Counted from the first letter of the stretch, positions 6,855 through 16,390 are shown. The stretch: 32,866 bases of DNA from an uncultured Limosilactobacillus sp. (GCF_934202705.1 NZ_CAKPYE010000015.1:1-32866); one strand, 5' to 3'. Made by a program: numbers and translations. The notes: generated by a model from the sequence alone, not told the origin.

Positions 6855-8129
6855 TTGTTAATTACAATTATAACTTTTATAATTGTTTTTGGTATTCTAG
6901 TTTTAGTACACGAGTTCGGTCATTATTACTTTGCTAAACGGTCAGGAATTCTTGTTCGTGAGTTTTCAATTGGAATGGGGCCAAAAATATGGTGGATTCG
7001 ACGAAATGGAACGACATATACAATTCGTTTGTTGCCATTAGGTGGATATGTTCGCTTAGCAGGTAGTGATGAAGACGATGATGAGACACTACGACCAGGA
7101 ACACCCGTAACGTTACAATTAAATGATCAAAATAAAGTAATCACAATTAACGCTAGCGACAAGAAAACTTTGTTTCAGGGATTGCCATTACAAATCGTTG
7201 ATAAAGATTTAGTTGATGGGCTTTGGATTAGTGGTTATATTAATGGTGACGAAAAGGAAGTCAAAAAGTTTAATGTTGATCATGATGCCAATGTAATTGA
7301 ACGTGATGGTACTGAATTACAAATTGCACCACGAGACGTCCAAATTAATTCAGCTAGTTTACCCCATCGAATGATGACTAATTTCGCTGGCCCAATGAAT
7401 AATTTTCTTTTGGCATTAATCGTCTTTATTATCTTAGGATTTACATTGCCAGGAATTCCGACCAATAGCAATCAAATTGGTCAAGTGCAGTCAACCTCTG
7501 TAGCTGCCAAAGCAGGTCTTAAGACAGGTGATAAGATCGTAAAAGTTGATGGCAAAAAAACTAAAGATTGGCAAGCAATGACAACGGCCATTTCGAGTAA
7601 GCCCAATCAGAAAGTTACAATTAACTATCAGCGGGATGGTAAGCAATACACAACCCACTTAATTCCGAAAAAGGTTCATCGTGGCAAACAAACAGTTGGT
7701 CAAATTGGTGTGATGGAACAGCAAAAGAAGACCTTTAAGGCCCGAATTCAATATGGTTGGCATCAATTCATCCTGTCGGGAACGCTTATTTTTAGTGTGT
7801 TAGGGCACATGTTTACTCATGGGTTTAGCTTAAATGATCTAGGAGGACCGGTAGCAATTTATGCTGGTACTTCACAAGCAACTTCACTCGGGTTAAATGG
7901 TGTTCTTGCATTTCTCGCGATGCTATCAATTAATTTAGGAATTGTAAACTTACTACCCATTCCAGCACTTGATGGTGGTAAATTGGTATTGAATATCATT
8001 GAGGGGATTATCCGTCGTCCAATTCCAGAAAAGGCGGAGGGCATTGTTACCTTAATTGGATTCGGCTTTTTATTATTGTTAATGATTTTAGTTACTTGGA
8101 ACGACATTCAAAGGTATTTTATAAAATAA
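6855..8129 (+). CDS. rseP: RIP metalloprotease RseP (site-2 protease)
   Basis: The 424-residue zinc intramembrane protease cuts membrane-bound anti-sigma factors and leftover signal peptides. The zinc motif HEFGH is at 19-23 in the first membrane helix. A large extracytoplasmic insertion (about 75-170) precedes a second membrane segment (about 180-200). A PDZ domain covers roughly 205-275, including AAKAGLKTGDKIVKVDG. The third zinc ligand is D373 in NLLPIPALDGGK. The TTG start at 6855 follows GGGGTGA by 4 bases. The acidic insertion between the active site and the PDZ domain is also known from lactobacilli. Its target here cannot be read from the sequence. Confidence 0.96.
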   Translation: MLITIITFIIVFGILVLVHEFGHYYFAKRSGILVREFSIGMGPKIWWIRRNGTTYTIRLLPLGGYVRLAGSDEDDDETLRPGTPVTLQLNDQNKVITINASDKKTLFQGLPLQIVDKDLVDGLWISGYINGDEKEVKKFNVDHDANVIERDGTELQIAPRDVQINSASLPHRMMTNFAGPMNNFLLALIVFIILGFTLPGIPTNSNQIGQVQSTSVAAKAGLKTGDKIVKVDGKKTKDWQAMTTAISSKPNQKVTINYQRDGKQYTTHLIPKKVHRGKQTVGQIGVMEQQKKTFKARIQYGWHQFILSGTLIFSVLGHMFTHGFSLNDLGGPVAIYAGTSQATSLGLNGVLAFLAMLSINLGIVNLLPIPALDGGKLVLNIIEGIIRRPIPEKAEGIVTLIGFGFLLLLMILVTWNDIQRYFIK

Positions 8130-8145
8130 GTGGAGGATGTAATCA

Positions 8146-9882
8146 ATGAAACAATCAAAACTTTTAATTCCTACAAAAAAGGAAGCTCCTAGCGATGCAG
8201 AAGCACTCAGTCATAAAATGATGATTCGTGCTGGGTATACTTATCAGGTTTCCTCTGGAGTTTGGGCCTACCTACCGATGGCCTATCGGGTTATCCGGAA
8301 AATTAAATCAATCATTCGGGAAGAAATGGAAAATGCTGATGCATTTGAAATGGAAACGCCATCGATGTTACCAGCTGATCTTTGGCAACAAACTGGACGT
8401 TATGAGGCCTATGGCGATACCCTCTTCAAATTTAATGATCGTAATGATCGTGAGCATATTTTAGGACCGACTGATGAAGAAGTGATGACGGAAATTCTTC
8501 GTGACAGTATTAAATCATATAAGAAATTACCGCTAACGGTTTATCAAATTACTGATAAATTTCGTGATGAACCTCGTCCACGTTTTGGGGTTCTTCGTGG
8601 GAAGGAATTTTCCATGTTAGATGGTTACTCATTTTCTGCGGATCAAGCCGGATTAGATGAGGCATACAATAAACAGGCACAAGCTTACCGAAATATATTT
8701 GATCGGATTGGCTTGAATTACAAAGTTATTCTTGCTGATTCAGGAACAATTGGCGGAGATAATTCACAAGAATTTTCAGCACCAGCTAAAGTTGGGGAAG
8801 ATACAATTGTTTATACTGATGGTGACTACGCGGCAAATATTGAAAAAGCAACGACGAAGTTTACCGCGGCTCAACAAACTGATGCTCCTGAAAAGCTAAC
8901 AAAGCAACCTACACCGGGTGCACACACAGTAGACGAGGCAGCTGCTAGTTTAGGGATTGATGCTTCACAAATTATTAAATCCATGCTATACATGGCCAAG
9001 TTGAGTGAAGATGATTATCAACCAGTAATGGTATTAATGCGTGGTAACGATGAAGTGAACGAGACTAAAGTCACGAATGCTGTTGATTGCGAAGGACTGA
9101 CGTTGGCAACCGAAGAACAAACGCAAAAATATCTTGGGGCCCACCCGGGTTCATTAGGACCAGTTGGGGTTGGTAAAGAAGTTAAGATCTTGGCTGATAA
9201 TTATGTTAAAGTATTGGTTAATATTGCTTGCGGAGCGAATGAAGATGGTTATCACTACGTTAATGCTAATATTGATCGCGATTTCCGTGTTGATGAATTT
9301 GGTGATTTTCGAACAGTTCAAGAAGGTGAAATTGCACCGGATGGTCACCCAATCAAGTTTACGAACGGCATTGAAATTGGCCACATCTTTAAACTAGGCA
9401 CTGGATATTCTGAGAAATTAGGTGCTCAAGTTCTTGATCAAAACGGCCGCCTTGTCGATATGATCATGGGCTGTTATGGAATCGGGGTTACCCGTTTACT
9501 TTCTGCAGTTGCAGAACAAAACGCTGATGAATATGGATTAGTTTGGCCTGATAGCATTGCACCATTTGATGTTCATGTCATTCCGGTTAACGCTAAGAAA
9601 TCAGACCAAATGGAAATGGCCAGCCAAATTACCCGACAACTTCAAGAAGCCGGCTTGGAAGTTTTGGTTGATGATCGTAAAGAACGAGCAGGAGTTAAAT
9701 TTGCTGATTCTGATTTAATTGGGATCCCGCTACGAGTTACTGTAGGTAAGAAGGCCAGCGAAGGAATTGTTGAGATTAAGATTCGAAAAACTGGTGAAAC
9801 CGTAGAAGTTAAGACTGAAGAAGTCGTTAATACGGTGCAAATTTTCTTAAAGCAATTAAACGAAACAATGGATAATCATTAA
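8146..9882 (+). CDS. proS: Prolyl-tRNA synthetase, bacterial type
   Basis: The 578-residue class II synthetase charges tRNA(Pro). It has motif 2 (FRDEPRPRFGVLRGKEF, from residue 139), the INS editing domain inserted between motifs 2 and 3 (about 230-395, removing mischarged Ala), motif 3 (GCYGIGVTRLL, from about 443) and the C-terminal anticodon-binding domain (about 475-570). Length matches ProS type I. A GTGGAGG ribosome site lies upstream, and it is 16 bases from rseP, so it is co-transcribed with the envelope genes. No T-box leader is present, as expected for an internal operon gene. Confidence 0.98.
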   Translation: MKQSKLLIPTKKEAPSDAEALSHKMMIRAGYTYQVSSGVWAYLPMAYRVIRKIKSIIREEMENADAFEMETPSMLPADLWQQTGRYEAYGDTLFKFNDRNDREHILGPTDEEVMTEILRDSIKSYKKLPLTVYQITDKFRDEPRPRFGVLRGKEFSMLDGYSFSADQAGLDEAYNKQAQAYRNIFDRIGLNYKVILADSGTIGGDNSQEFSAPAKVGEDTIVYTDGDYAANIEKATTKFTAAQQTDAPEKLTKQPTPGAHTVDEAAASLGIDASQIIKSMLYMAKLSEDDYQPVMVLMRGNDEVNETKVTNAVDCEGLTLATEEQTQKYLGAHPGSLGPVGVGKEVKILADNYVKVLVNIACGANEDGYHYVNANIDRDFRVDEFGDFRTVQEGEIAPDGHPIKFTNGIEIGHIFKLGTGYSEKLGAQVLDQNGRLVDMIMGCYGIGVTRLLSAVAEQNADEYGLVWPDSIAPFDVHVIPVNAKKSDQMEMASQITRQLQEAGLEVLVDDRKERAGVKFADSDLIGIPLRVTVGKKASEGIVEIKIRKTGETVEVKTEEVVNTVQIFLKQLNETMDNH

Positions 9883-9899
9883 TCCGAATAAGTTGATCA

Positions 9900-9941
9900 A
9901 AAATGTGGTTAAGATGAATAATCAAAATTAACCACATTTTT
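9900..9941 (+). terminator. Hairpin terminator between proS and polC
   Basis: A 13-bp stem (AAAATGTGGTTAA, 9900-9912, with 9928-9940) has a 15-base loop and T residues in its 3' arm. It ends only 6 bases before the polC ribosome site. No clear promoter lies after it, so polC must be read from inside proS, by read-through, or from a weak promoter overlapping the hairpin. Confidence 0.65.
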
Positions 9942-9960
9942 AATTTGAGGAGGAAATTCA

Positions 9961-12900
9961 GTGACTTTAAATGCAGAAGAAAAATTTCAGAAATTACTTG
10001 AACAAATTAACTACCAGAATAATGCACTAACTGGTGGCCAAGTAAAAGCAGTGATTGTTCATCAAAAGTCACGGGTTTGGGAAATTCATTTGTACCTAAA
10101 GCACGTTGTACCAGCTGACGTTTATCGTGGTTTGTTGCACAGTTTGCAGATGAGCTTTCAAAGCTTAGCAAATGCGCAAGTTAAGTTGGTAGTAGAGACG
10201 GGTGATGAAACTAATAATTCTAAATTGATCGGTGATTATTGGCGTTTTCTGGCCCAACAAGAAGTTGGAAATCGCGGAATGGGTTTTGAAATTGCCGAAC
10301 AAACTATGCCAAAAGAGCATGATGGCAGAATTGAATTAGCTCTTGAAAATGAACAGGTTAAAGATTTCGTTATCAAAAAGTTTCTTGGAAAAATTGAGCA
10401 AGCATACCAGGAAGCAGGGTTTGTACCTTTTCGAATTCACGCAGTTGTGGATCAAACTGCTTCAGCGGCGACTGTTAAGTTACTGAAAGAAAAACAACAA
10501 GCTGCAGATGCAGCATTAGTTAAAAAAGCCTTAGCAAAGATTCGGTCAGATCAAGCGAACCAGCAAAAACAGGCGGAAAACAACCTTCAAGTTGATGGTC
10601 CAGCACGAATTGGTAAGGAAATTAATCCGCAAGCAGACGTTACTCAAATGGTTGAAATTACTGAAGAAGAGCGGAATGTCATTGTCGAAGGCTACGTATT
10701 CTCTAAAGAAGTCAAAGAATTACGATCTGGTCGTCAATTGATGATTCTTGAAATTACTGATTATACTTCTTCATTTGCAGTCAAAAAATTTTCTCGAGAT
10801 AAAAAAGATGAGGCACAATTTGGCGCGATTAGTGAAGGACAGTGGGTTAAAGTACGTGGCTCTGTGCAGGAAGATAATTTCATGCGCGACTTAACTATGA
10901 ATGCTTACGACATTAATGTAGTATCACATCCAGTCCGCCAAGATCATGCACCTAAAGATGAAAAACGGATCGAATTACACCTGCATACGAATATGTCAAC
11001 GATGGATGCAACCAATTCAATTAGTGATTATGTTAAACAAGCAATTAAATGGGGACACCCAGCGATTGCCATCACTGACCATGCCGGAGTTCAAGGCTTT
11101 CCCGAGGCATATAAAGCGGCTTATGATGCAAAACATCAGAAATTTAACATTAAAATGTTATATGGAGTTGAAGCCAACGTTGTCGATGATGGGATTCCGC
11201 TAGTTTATAATGAAAACCATGATCATCTGCTTAATAGTACGTACGTAATTTTTGACGTGGAAACGACCGGCTTATCAGCTATTTATGATAAGGTAATTGA
11301 ATTATCGGCAACGAAAATGAAGGATGGAAAAGTTTTAGCGCGATTTGATGAGTTTATTGATCCGGGTTTTCCATTATCAGAGCAGACAACTGAATTGACA
11401 AGTATTACTGATGATATGGTTCAGGGATCTAAATCAGAAGAAGAAGTTTTTAAAATGTTCCAGGACTTCTGCGAAGGATCCATTATTGCGGGACACAATG
11501 TATCTTTTGATATGGGATTTATGAACACTGGCTATCGGCGCCATCATTTGCCAGAAATTAGTCAACCAGTGATTGATACATTGCCACTAGCACGTTTTTT
11601 GTATCCAAACATGCGTGGTTATCGTCTAAACACGTTAAGTAAAAAATTTAAAGTTTCACTTGAACACCACCACCGGGCTAATTATGATGCAGAGGCTACT
11701 GGCCACCTTCTACATATTTTCCTCAAGGACGCGGAAAAACGGTATCAAGTGGTTTATGTGGATGATCTCAATAAACACATGACTGATAATGGAGCATATC
11801 GGCATGCGCGACCGTTTCATGTGACTCTTTTAGCAAAGAATCAGGCTGGCCTGAAGAATATGTACAAGCTGGTATCACTGGCTAATGTTAAATACTATTA
11901 TCGGGTGCCACGAATTCCACGAAGCGTTTTAGAGCGTTATCGAGATGGACTTCTGGTTGGATCTGCTTGTTCAAGCGGTGAAGTTTTCACCGCGATGATG
12001 CAAAAGGGATATGCTGAGGCAAGGCAGAAAGCATCTTTCTATGATTACTTAGAAGTTCAGCCAAAGGCTAATTATGCACCATTATTAGAGCAGAAAGTAA
12101 TTTCCAGTGAACAACATCTTGAATCAATCATTAAAAATATGATTAAACTCGGCGGTGAATTAGGAAAAACGGTGGTGGCGACTGGTGATGTTCACTATCT
12201 TAATCCGGAGGACGCGATTTATCGGAAGATCTTGATTAATTCTCAAGGTGGTGCTAATCCGCTTAATAAGACCAGTCGACCAGACGTTCATTTCAGAACA
12301 ACTGATGAAATGCTCCAACAGTTTGATTTCTTAGATGATGATGTGGCACATCAAATTGTGATTACCAATCCACATAAAATAGCAAACGAAATTGACCCCA
12401 AAATTAGTCCAGTGGAAGATAAGTTATATACGCCACACATGAAAGGCGCTGAGCAGGAAATTCAGGACCGAACATGGGCGACTGCTAAGAAATGGTATGG
12501 AGATCCATTGCCAAAACTGGTTTATGATCGGGTTAAACTAGAACTGGACAGTATTGTTAAAAACGGTTTCTCGGTTATTTATCTAATTGCGCAACGACTA
12601 GTAGCTAAGTCTAATAAAGATGGTTACTTGGTTGGTTCACGGGGATCAGTCGGTTCAAGTGTTGTTGCGACCTTATCTGGAATTACTGAAGTCAATCCAT
12701 TACCGCCCCATTATCGGTGTCCAAATTGTCAGTATAACCATTTCTATACGAAGGGTGAGTATAGTTCAGGATACGACCTGCCAGATAAAAAATGTCCAAA
12801 ATGTGGCACGCTAATGATTAAGGATGGGCATGATATTCCGTTCCAAACTTTTCTGGGTTTTAAAGGGAATAAGGTACCAGATATTGATTTGAACTTCTCA

Positions 12901-14307
12901 GGAGACTATCAGCCAATCGCACATAATTACATGAAAGTCTTGTTCGGCGAGAAGAATGTTTTTCGTGCTGGAACCATTGGGACGGTCGCCGATAAAACTG
13001 CTTATGGATATGTAAAGGCATATGAACGAGATACTGATCAAGAATTTCGGGGAGCTGAAGAAGATCGATTGGCAAAGGGAGCAACCGGAGTCAAACGGAC
13101 AACGGGACAGCACCCAGCTGGAATCATCATTGTACCTGATGATATGGATATTTACGATTTCACGCCAGTTCAGTATCCGGCTGATGATCAAAACGCTGCT
13201 TGGGAAACAACCCACTTTGACTTCCACTCAATTCACGATAACATTTTGAAAATGGACATTTTAGGCCATGATGACCCAACGATGATTCGTGCCCTGCAAG
13301 ATTTGTCGGGAATTAATCCAAAGACCATTCCAATGGATGATCCGGGAGTGATGAGCTTATTTTCTAGTCCTAAAGCTTTGGGTGTTACTGAAGAGCAGAT
13401 TACTTCGAAAACCGGAACACTGGGTCTTCCTGAATTTGGGACCCGCTTTGTCCGTGGAATGCTAGAAGATACGCATCCAAAGAACTATTCACAATTATTA
13501 CAAATTTCTGGGCTGTCACATGGAACTGGCGTGTGGCTTGATAACGCCCAAGAACTGATTAAGGATGGAGTTGCAACAATTGCCAACGTGATTGGTTGTC
13601 GTGATAACATCATGACTGACTTAATTCATTATGGACTTGATTCGGAAACATCTTTCCAGGTGATGGAATCAGTTCGTCACGGTCGGGGAATTCCTGATGA
13701 GTGGCAAGATAAGATGCATGCGGCAAACGTTCCACAGTGGTATATTGACTCTTGTTTAAAGATCAAATACATGTTTCCTCGGGCCCACGCGGCTGCGTAT
13801 GTTTTAATGGCACTACGGATTGCTTACTTTAAGGTTTACTTTCCGTTAACGTATTATTGTGCTTTCTTCTCTGTTCGTGCGGACGACTTTGATGTGGTCG
13901 CGATGGCGCGGGGAAAGAACGCTGTTAAAGCTGCCATGAAGGAAATTAATGATAAGGGAAATGAAGCTTCTGCAAAAGAAAAGAGTTTGCTGACGATTCT
14001 AGAGTTAGCGAACGAAATGCTGGAACGTGGTTATAAATTTAAAATGGTTGATTTGGAAAAGTCGGATGCCTCAAATTGGTTAATCGATGGTAAAACTTTA
14101 ATCGCACCATTTAGAGCAATTCCTGGATTAGGAATGAACGTGGCTAAACAAATTGTGGCGGCACGTGAAGAAAAGCCATTCTTATCTAAAGAGGATTTAG
14201 CCGAACGTGGTAAGGTTTCTCAAACAATCCTTCAATTTATGACTGACCAGCATGTTCTTGACGGACTACCTGATGAAAACCAGCTGAGTTTATTTGATCA
14301 ACTATAA
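9961..14307 (+). CDS. polC: DNA polymerase III alpha subunit, Gram-positive PolC type
   Basis: The 1448-residue replicase copies chromosomal DNA at the fork, with its own proofreading. N-terminal domains (1-220) are followed by an OB fold (about 225-330), a PHP domain starting at ELHLHTNMST (from 338) and split by the DEDDh 3'-5' exonuclease (FDVETTGLS, D432 and E434). The four-cysteine zinc site is C920, C923, C945 and C948. The catalytic palm has PDIDLNFSGDYQ (D974, D976), and YKFKMVDLEKS and helix-hairpin-helix elements lie near the C-terminus. It ends in NQLSLFDQL, a beta-clamp-binding peptide (QLSLF). The GTG start follows GAGGAGG by 8 bases. Length and order are normal for PolC. Confidence 0.99.
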   Translation: MTLNAEEKFQKLLEQINYQNNALTGGQVKAVIVHQKSRVWEIHLYLKHVVPADVYRGLLHSLQMSFQSLANAQVKLVVETGDETNNSKLIGDYWRFLAQQEVGNRGMGFEIAEQTMPKEHDGRIELALENEQVKDFVIKKFLGKIEQAYQEAGFVPFRIHAVVDQTASAATVKLLKEKQQAADAALVKKALAKIRSDQANQQKQAENNLQVDGPARIGKEINPQADVTQMVEITEEERNVIVEGYVFSKEVKELRSGRQLMILEITDYTSSFAVKKFSRDKKDEAQFGAISEGQWVKVRGSVQEDNFMRDLTMNAYDINVVSHPVRQDHAPKDEKRIELHLHTNMSTMDATNSISDYVKQAIKWGHPAIAITDHAGVQGFPEAYKAAYDAKHQKFNIKMLYGVEANVVDDGIPLVYNENHDHLLNSTYVIFDVETTGLSAIYDKVIELSATKMKDGKVLARFDEFIDPGFPLSEQTTELTSITDDMVQGSKSEEEVFKMFQDFCEGSIIAGHNVSFDMGFMNTGYRRHHLPEISQPVIDTLPLARFLYPNMRGYRLNTLSKKFKVSLEHHHRANYDAEATGHLLHIFLKDAEKRYQVVYVDDLNKHMTDNGAYRHARPFHVTLLAKNQAGLKNMYKLVSLANVKYYYRVPRIPRSVLERYRDGLLVGSACSSGEVFTAMMQKGYAEARQKASFYDYLEVQPKANYAPLLEQKVISSEQHLESIIKNMIKLGGELGKTVVATGDVHYLNPEDAIYRKILINSQGGANPLNKTSRPDVHFRTTDEMLQQFDFLDDDVAHQIVITNPHKIANEIDPKISPVEDKLYTPHMKGAEQEIQDRTWATAKKWYGDPLPKLVYDRVKLELDSIVKNGFSVIYLIAQRLVAKSNKDGYLVGSRGSVGSSVVATLSGITEVNPLPPHYRCPNCQYNHFYTKGEYSSGYDLPDKKCPKCGTLMIKDGHDIPFQTFLGFKGNKVPDIDLNFSGDYQPIAHNYMKVLFGEKNVFRAGTIGTVADKTAYGYVKAYERDTDQEFRGAEEDRLAKGATGVKRTTGQHPAGIIIVPDDMDIYDFTPVQYPADDQNAAWETTHFDFHSIHDNILKMDILGHDDPTMIRALQDLSGINPKTIPMDDPGVMSLFSSPKALGVTEEQITSKTGTLGLPEFGTRFVRGMLEDTHPKNYSQLLQISGLSHGTGVWLDNAQELIKDGVATIANVIGCRDNIMTDLIHYGLDSETSFQVMESVRHGRGIPDEWQDKMHAANVPQWYIDSCLKIKYMFPRAHAAAYVLMALRIAYFKVYFPLTYYCAFFSVRADDFDVVAMARGKNAVKAAMKEINDKGNEASAKEKSLLTILELANEMLERGYKFKMVDLEKSDASNWLIDGKTLIAPFRAIPGLGMNVAKQIVAAREEKPFLSKEDLAERGKVSQTILQFMTDQHVLDGLPDENQLSLFDQL

Positions 14308-14310
14308 AAT

Positions 14311-14339
14311 TTGTGTTTTATCGTTGGTAATGTTATTAT
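14311..14339 (+). promoter_or_regulatory. Strong sigma-A promoter of the rimP-nusA-infB operon
   Basis: TTGTGT (14311-14316) and TATTAT (14334-14339) are separated by 17 bases, and TGT before the -10 makes it an extended -10 as well. It begins 4 bases after the polC stop. Predicted start is about 14346. Confidence 0.75.
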
Positions 14340-14364
14340 ATTTAAGGTAAATAACTTCGGGAAG

Positions 14365-14391
14365 GGGTGAGCAGTGATGCTCGCTCTTTTT
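14365..14391 (+). terminator. Terminator hairpin inside the rimP leader (possible attenuator)
   Basis: An 8-bp GC-rich stem GGGTGAGC / GCTCGCTC (14365-14372, 14379-14386, with G-T pairs) is followed by TTTTTATT. It lies between the promoter at 14311 and rimP, so it would stop most transcripts from that promoter after about 45 bases unless relieved. It may also end read-through from polC. Confidence 0.7.
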
Positions 14392-14416
14392 ATTGTAATT
14401 AATTGGAGGTGACAAC

Positions 14417-14896
14417 TTGAGTACGAAAGATGTCATTAAGACTGTAAATGATTTAGTTCAACCGATTTTAGATCAATATGGGTTCTATTTATTTGATACA
14501 GAATTTGTCAAAGAAGGGCACAGCTGGTACTTGCGTGTTTACATCGATAAAACTGGTGGAATTACCCTTGAAGATTGTGTTAACGTTAGCGACCAATTAA
14601 GTGATGCGCTAGATAATTGTGAACCGGATCCGATTCCGCAAGCATATTTTTTGGAGGTGTCTTCGCCAGGTGCTGAACGACCGCTGAAGAGGGAAGCTGA
14701 TTACCAACGGGCAATTGGTGATTACATTCATCTTTCCTTGTATCAAGCAATTGATGGCAAAAAAACGTATGAAGGTTATCTTAAAACTGTGACGGCAGAT
14801 GAGTTAACGATTGATTATCTTGATAAGACTCGTCATAAAACATTAACTGTTCCAAGAAAATTGGTGGCAAAAGCCCGCTTAGCTGTGAAAATTTAA
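14417..14896 (+). CDS. rimP: Ribosome maturation factor RimP
   Basis: The 159-residue protein helps mature the 30S subunit. The N-terminal alpha/beta domain contains FVKEGHSWYLRVYIDKTGGI and the ISLEDC-like segment ITLEDCVNVS. The conserved EVSSPGAERPL lies near residues 81-91, and an SH3-like C-terminal domain ends the protein. The TTG start at 14417 is set by GGAGGTGA a few bases upstream. It heads the conserved rimP-nusA-ylxR-ylxQ-infB-rbfA operon, preceded by a promoter and a terminator-like leader hairpin. Confidence 0.97.
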   Translation: MSTKDVIKTVNDLVQPILDQYGFYLFDTEFVKEGHSWYLRVYIDKTGGITLEDCVNVSDQLSDALDNCEPDPIPQAYFLEVSSPGAERPLKREADYQRAIGDYIHLSLYQAIDGKKTYEGYLKTVTADELTIDYLDKTRHKTLTVPRKLVAKARLAVKI

Positions 14897-14915
14897 AAAG
14901 GAGCTATACTAAATC

Positions 14916-16076
14916 ATGAGCACAAAAAAACAAAAAGCAGAATTGCTCGAAGCAATGGATGTTTTAGAGAAAGAAAAGGGAATTAAAAAGGACGTCATTA
15001 TCAACGCTCTTACCGATGCTTTAGCAAATGCTTATCAAAAGAATTACGATGATAACAATGCTAATGTTGAAGTGAAAATTGATGAACAAACTGGTGATTT
15101 CAAAGTTTTTGCTTCTAAAAAGGTTGTGGATGAGGTTACTAATCCCGTTGAACAGATTAGTTTACGCGACGCCATGCATGTAAGCCACGGATATGAGGTT
15201 GGCGATGATTTTAAAGAAGAAGTGACACCGAATGATTTCGGACGAATTGCTGCTCAAACGGCAAAAAGTGTCGTTCTTCAACAATTACGAGAAGAAGAGC
15301 GCCGAATCGTTTATGAAAAGTATAATAAATTAAAAGATGATTTGGTGGATGGTGAAGTTGCGCGTGAAGATAGCCGATTTATTTACATTAATTTAACTGG
15401 TGGTGTTGAAGCGGCAATGAACAAACACGATCAAATGCCTAATGAACATTACCGGACTCATGACCATGTTCAGGTATATGTGACTCGAGTTCTGAAGGAT
15501 ACTAAGGGTCCTCAAGTATTTGTCAGTCGGACCGCCCCTGATTTATTGAAACGGTTGTTTGAAAAAGAAGTTCCAGAAATTAGCCAAGGAATTGTTGAAA
15601 TTAAAGGAATCGTTCGTGAAGCTGGTGATCGGGCCAAGGTTGCAGTTTTCTCTCGTGATAGTAATGTTGACCCGGTTGGAACCTGTGTTGGTCCGCGGGG
15701 AGCTCGTGTTCAAACGATTGTTAATCAACTTGGCGGTGAAAACATTGATATCGTCAAGTTTGAAGAAGAACCTGAAGACTTTATTAGAAATGCTTTAAAT
15801 CCAGCAGAAGTTAAAGCCGTTATTTTTGATGATAATAATGGTGAAGTTGAGGAAGTTCAATCTAGGGATGAAGATGAAGAAACTGAGCCACGCGTACACC
15901 GCGGCTGTACAGTGATCGTTCCTGATGATCAGTTATCATTAGCAATTGGTAAGCGTGGGCAAAATGTCCGTTTAGCAGCTCAGTTAACTGGTTATAAGAT
16001 TGATATTAAGCCACTTTCCGAAGTAGATGTCGATGATTACGATGAGGACGAATTCAGCGGTCCTGAAGAAGAATAA
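14916..16076 (+). CDS. nusA: Transcription termination/antitermination protein NusA
   Basis: The 386-residue protein binds RNA polymerase and nascent RNA, promoting pausing, intrinsic termination and rRNA antitermination. It has the N-terminal polymerase-binding domain (1-130), an S1 domain (about 135-200), KH1 (VGPRGARVQTIVNQLGGE) and KH2 (LSLAIGKRGQNVRLAAQLTG). The tail is short and acidic (DVDDYDEDEFSGPEEE), without the C-terminal repeats of E. coli NusA, which is normal for Firmicutes. AAAGGAG lies 12 bases before the ATG. The terminator in the leader of this operon makes feedback by NusA on its own synthesis worth considering; that is inference. Confidence 0.98.
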   Translation: MSTKKQKAELLEAMDVLEKEKGIKKDVIINALTDALANAYQKNYDDNNANVEVKIDEQTGDFKVFASKKVVDEVTNPVEQISLRDAMHVSHGYEVGDDFKEEVTPNDFGRIAAQTAKSVVLQQLREEERRIVYEKYNKLKDDLVDGEVAREDSRFIYINLTGGVEAAMNKHDQMPNEHYRTHDHVQVYVTRVLKDTKGPQVFVSRTAPDLLKRLFEKEVPEISQGIVEIKGIVREAGDRAKVAVFSRDSNVDPVGTCVGPRGARVQTIVNQLGGENIDIVKFEEEPEDFIRNALNPAEVKAVIFDDNNGEVEEVQSRDEDEETEPRVHRGCTVIVPDDQLSLAIGKRGQNVRLAAQLTGYKIDIKPLSEVDVDDYDEDEFSGPEEE

Positions 16077-16093
16077 GCAGCGGGGTGAAAGTA

Positions 16094-16390
16094 ATGAAAA
16101 AGAGAAAAATACCGATGCGTAAAGACATTGTAACTGGCGAAATGATGCCAAAACGGCAATTAATTCGCGTAGTTAGAAATAAGGAAAATGAAGTTTCATT
16201 AGACCCAACTGGGAAAAAACCTGGTCGTGGTGCATATGTAGCGGTAGACGTAAAAGTCGCGGAGCTGGCAAAGAAGGAGCGCACGTTTGATAAGGAATTT
16301 AATGTCACCCTGGATGATGACTTTTATGATGAATTAATTAAGTACGCTGATCATGCCCAAGCACGACAAAAATTATTTGGCAATGATTAA
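16094..16390 (+). CDS. ylxR: YlxR family (DUF448) RNA-binding protein
   Basis: A 98-residue small basic protein of the YlxR family, found between nusA and ylxQ in Gram-positive bacteria. It shows RKIPMRKDIVTGEMMPKRQL at the start and GKKPGRGAYV in the middle, the family's conserved glycine/arginine patch. The ATG at 16094 is chosen because GGGGTGA lies 5 bases upstream and MKKRKIPMRK is the usual beginning; a GTG at 16085 would add three residues. The stop overlaps ylxQ by 8 bases. RNA or nucleoid binding has been proposed for the family; its role is not settled. Confidence 0.92.
   Translation: MKKRKIPMRKDIVTGEMMPKRQLIRVVRNKENEVSLDPTGKKPGRGAYVAVDVKVAELAKKERTFDKEFNVTLDDDFYDELIKYADHAQARQKLFGND

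Noticed and set aside
8100..8146. T-box or other amino-acid-sensing leader for proS
   Set aside because: Only 16 bases lie between rseP and proS, too short for a T-box, and no specifier hairpin or terminator is there.
9893..9924. Promoter for polC overlapping the proS-polC hairpin
   Set aside because: TTGATC at 9893-9898 has no acceptable -10 at 16-18 bases; the only TAATCA is 20 bases away. Too weak to list as a feature.
12898..13227. 109-codon open frame on the minus strand inside polC
   Set aside because: It lies wholly inside a highly conserved part of PolC, has no ribosome site, and its product is of no recognisable family. It is a shadow of the coding strand.
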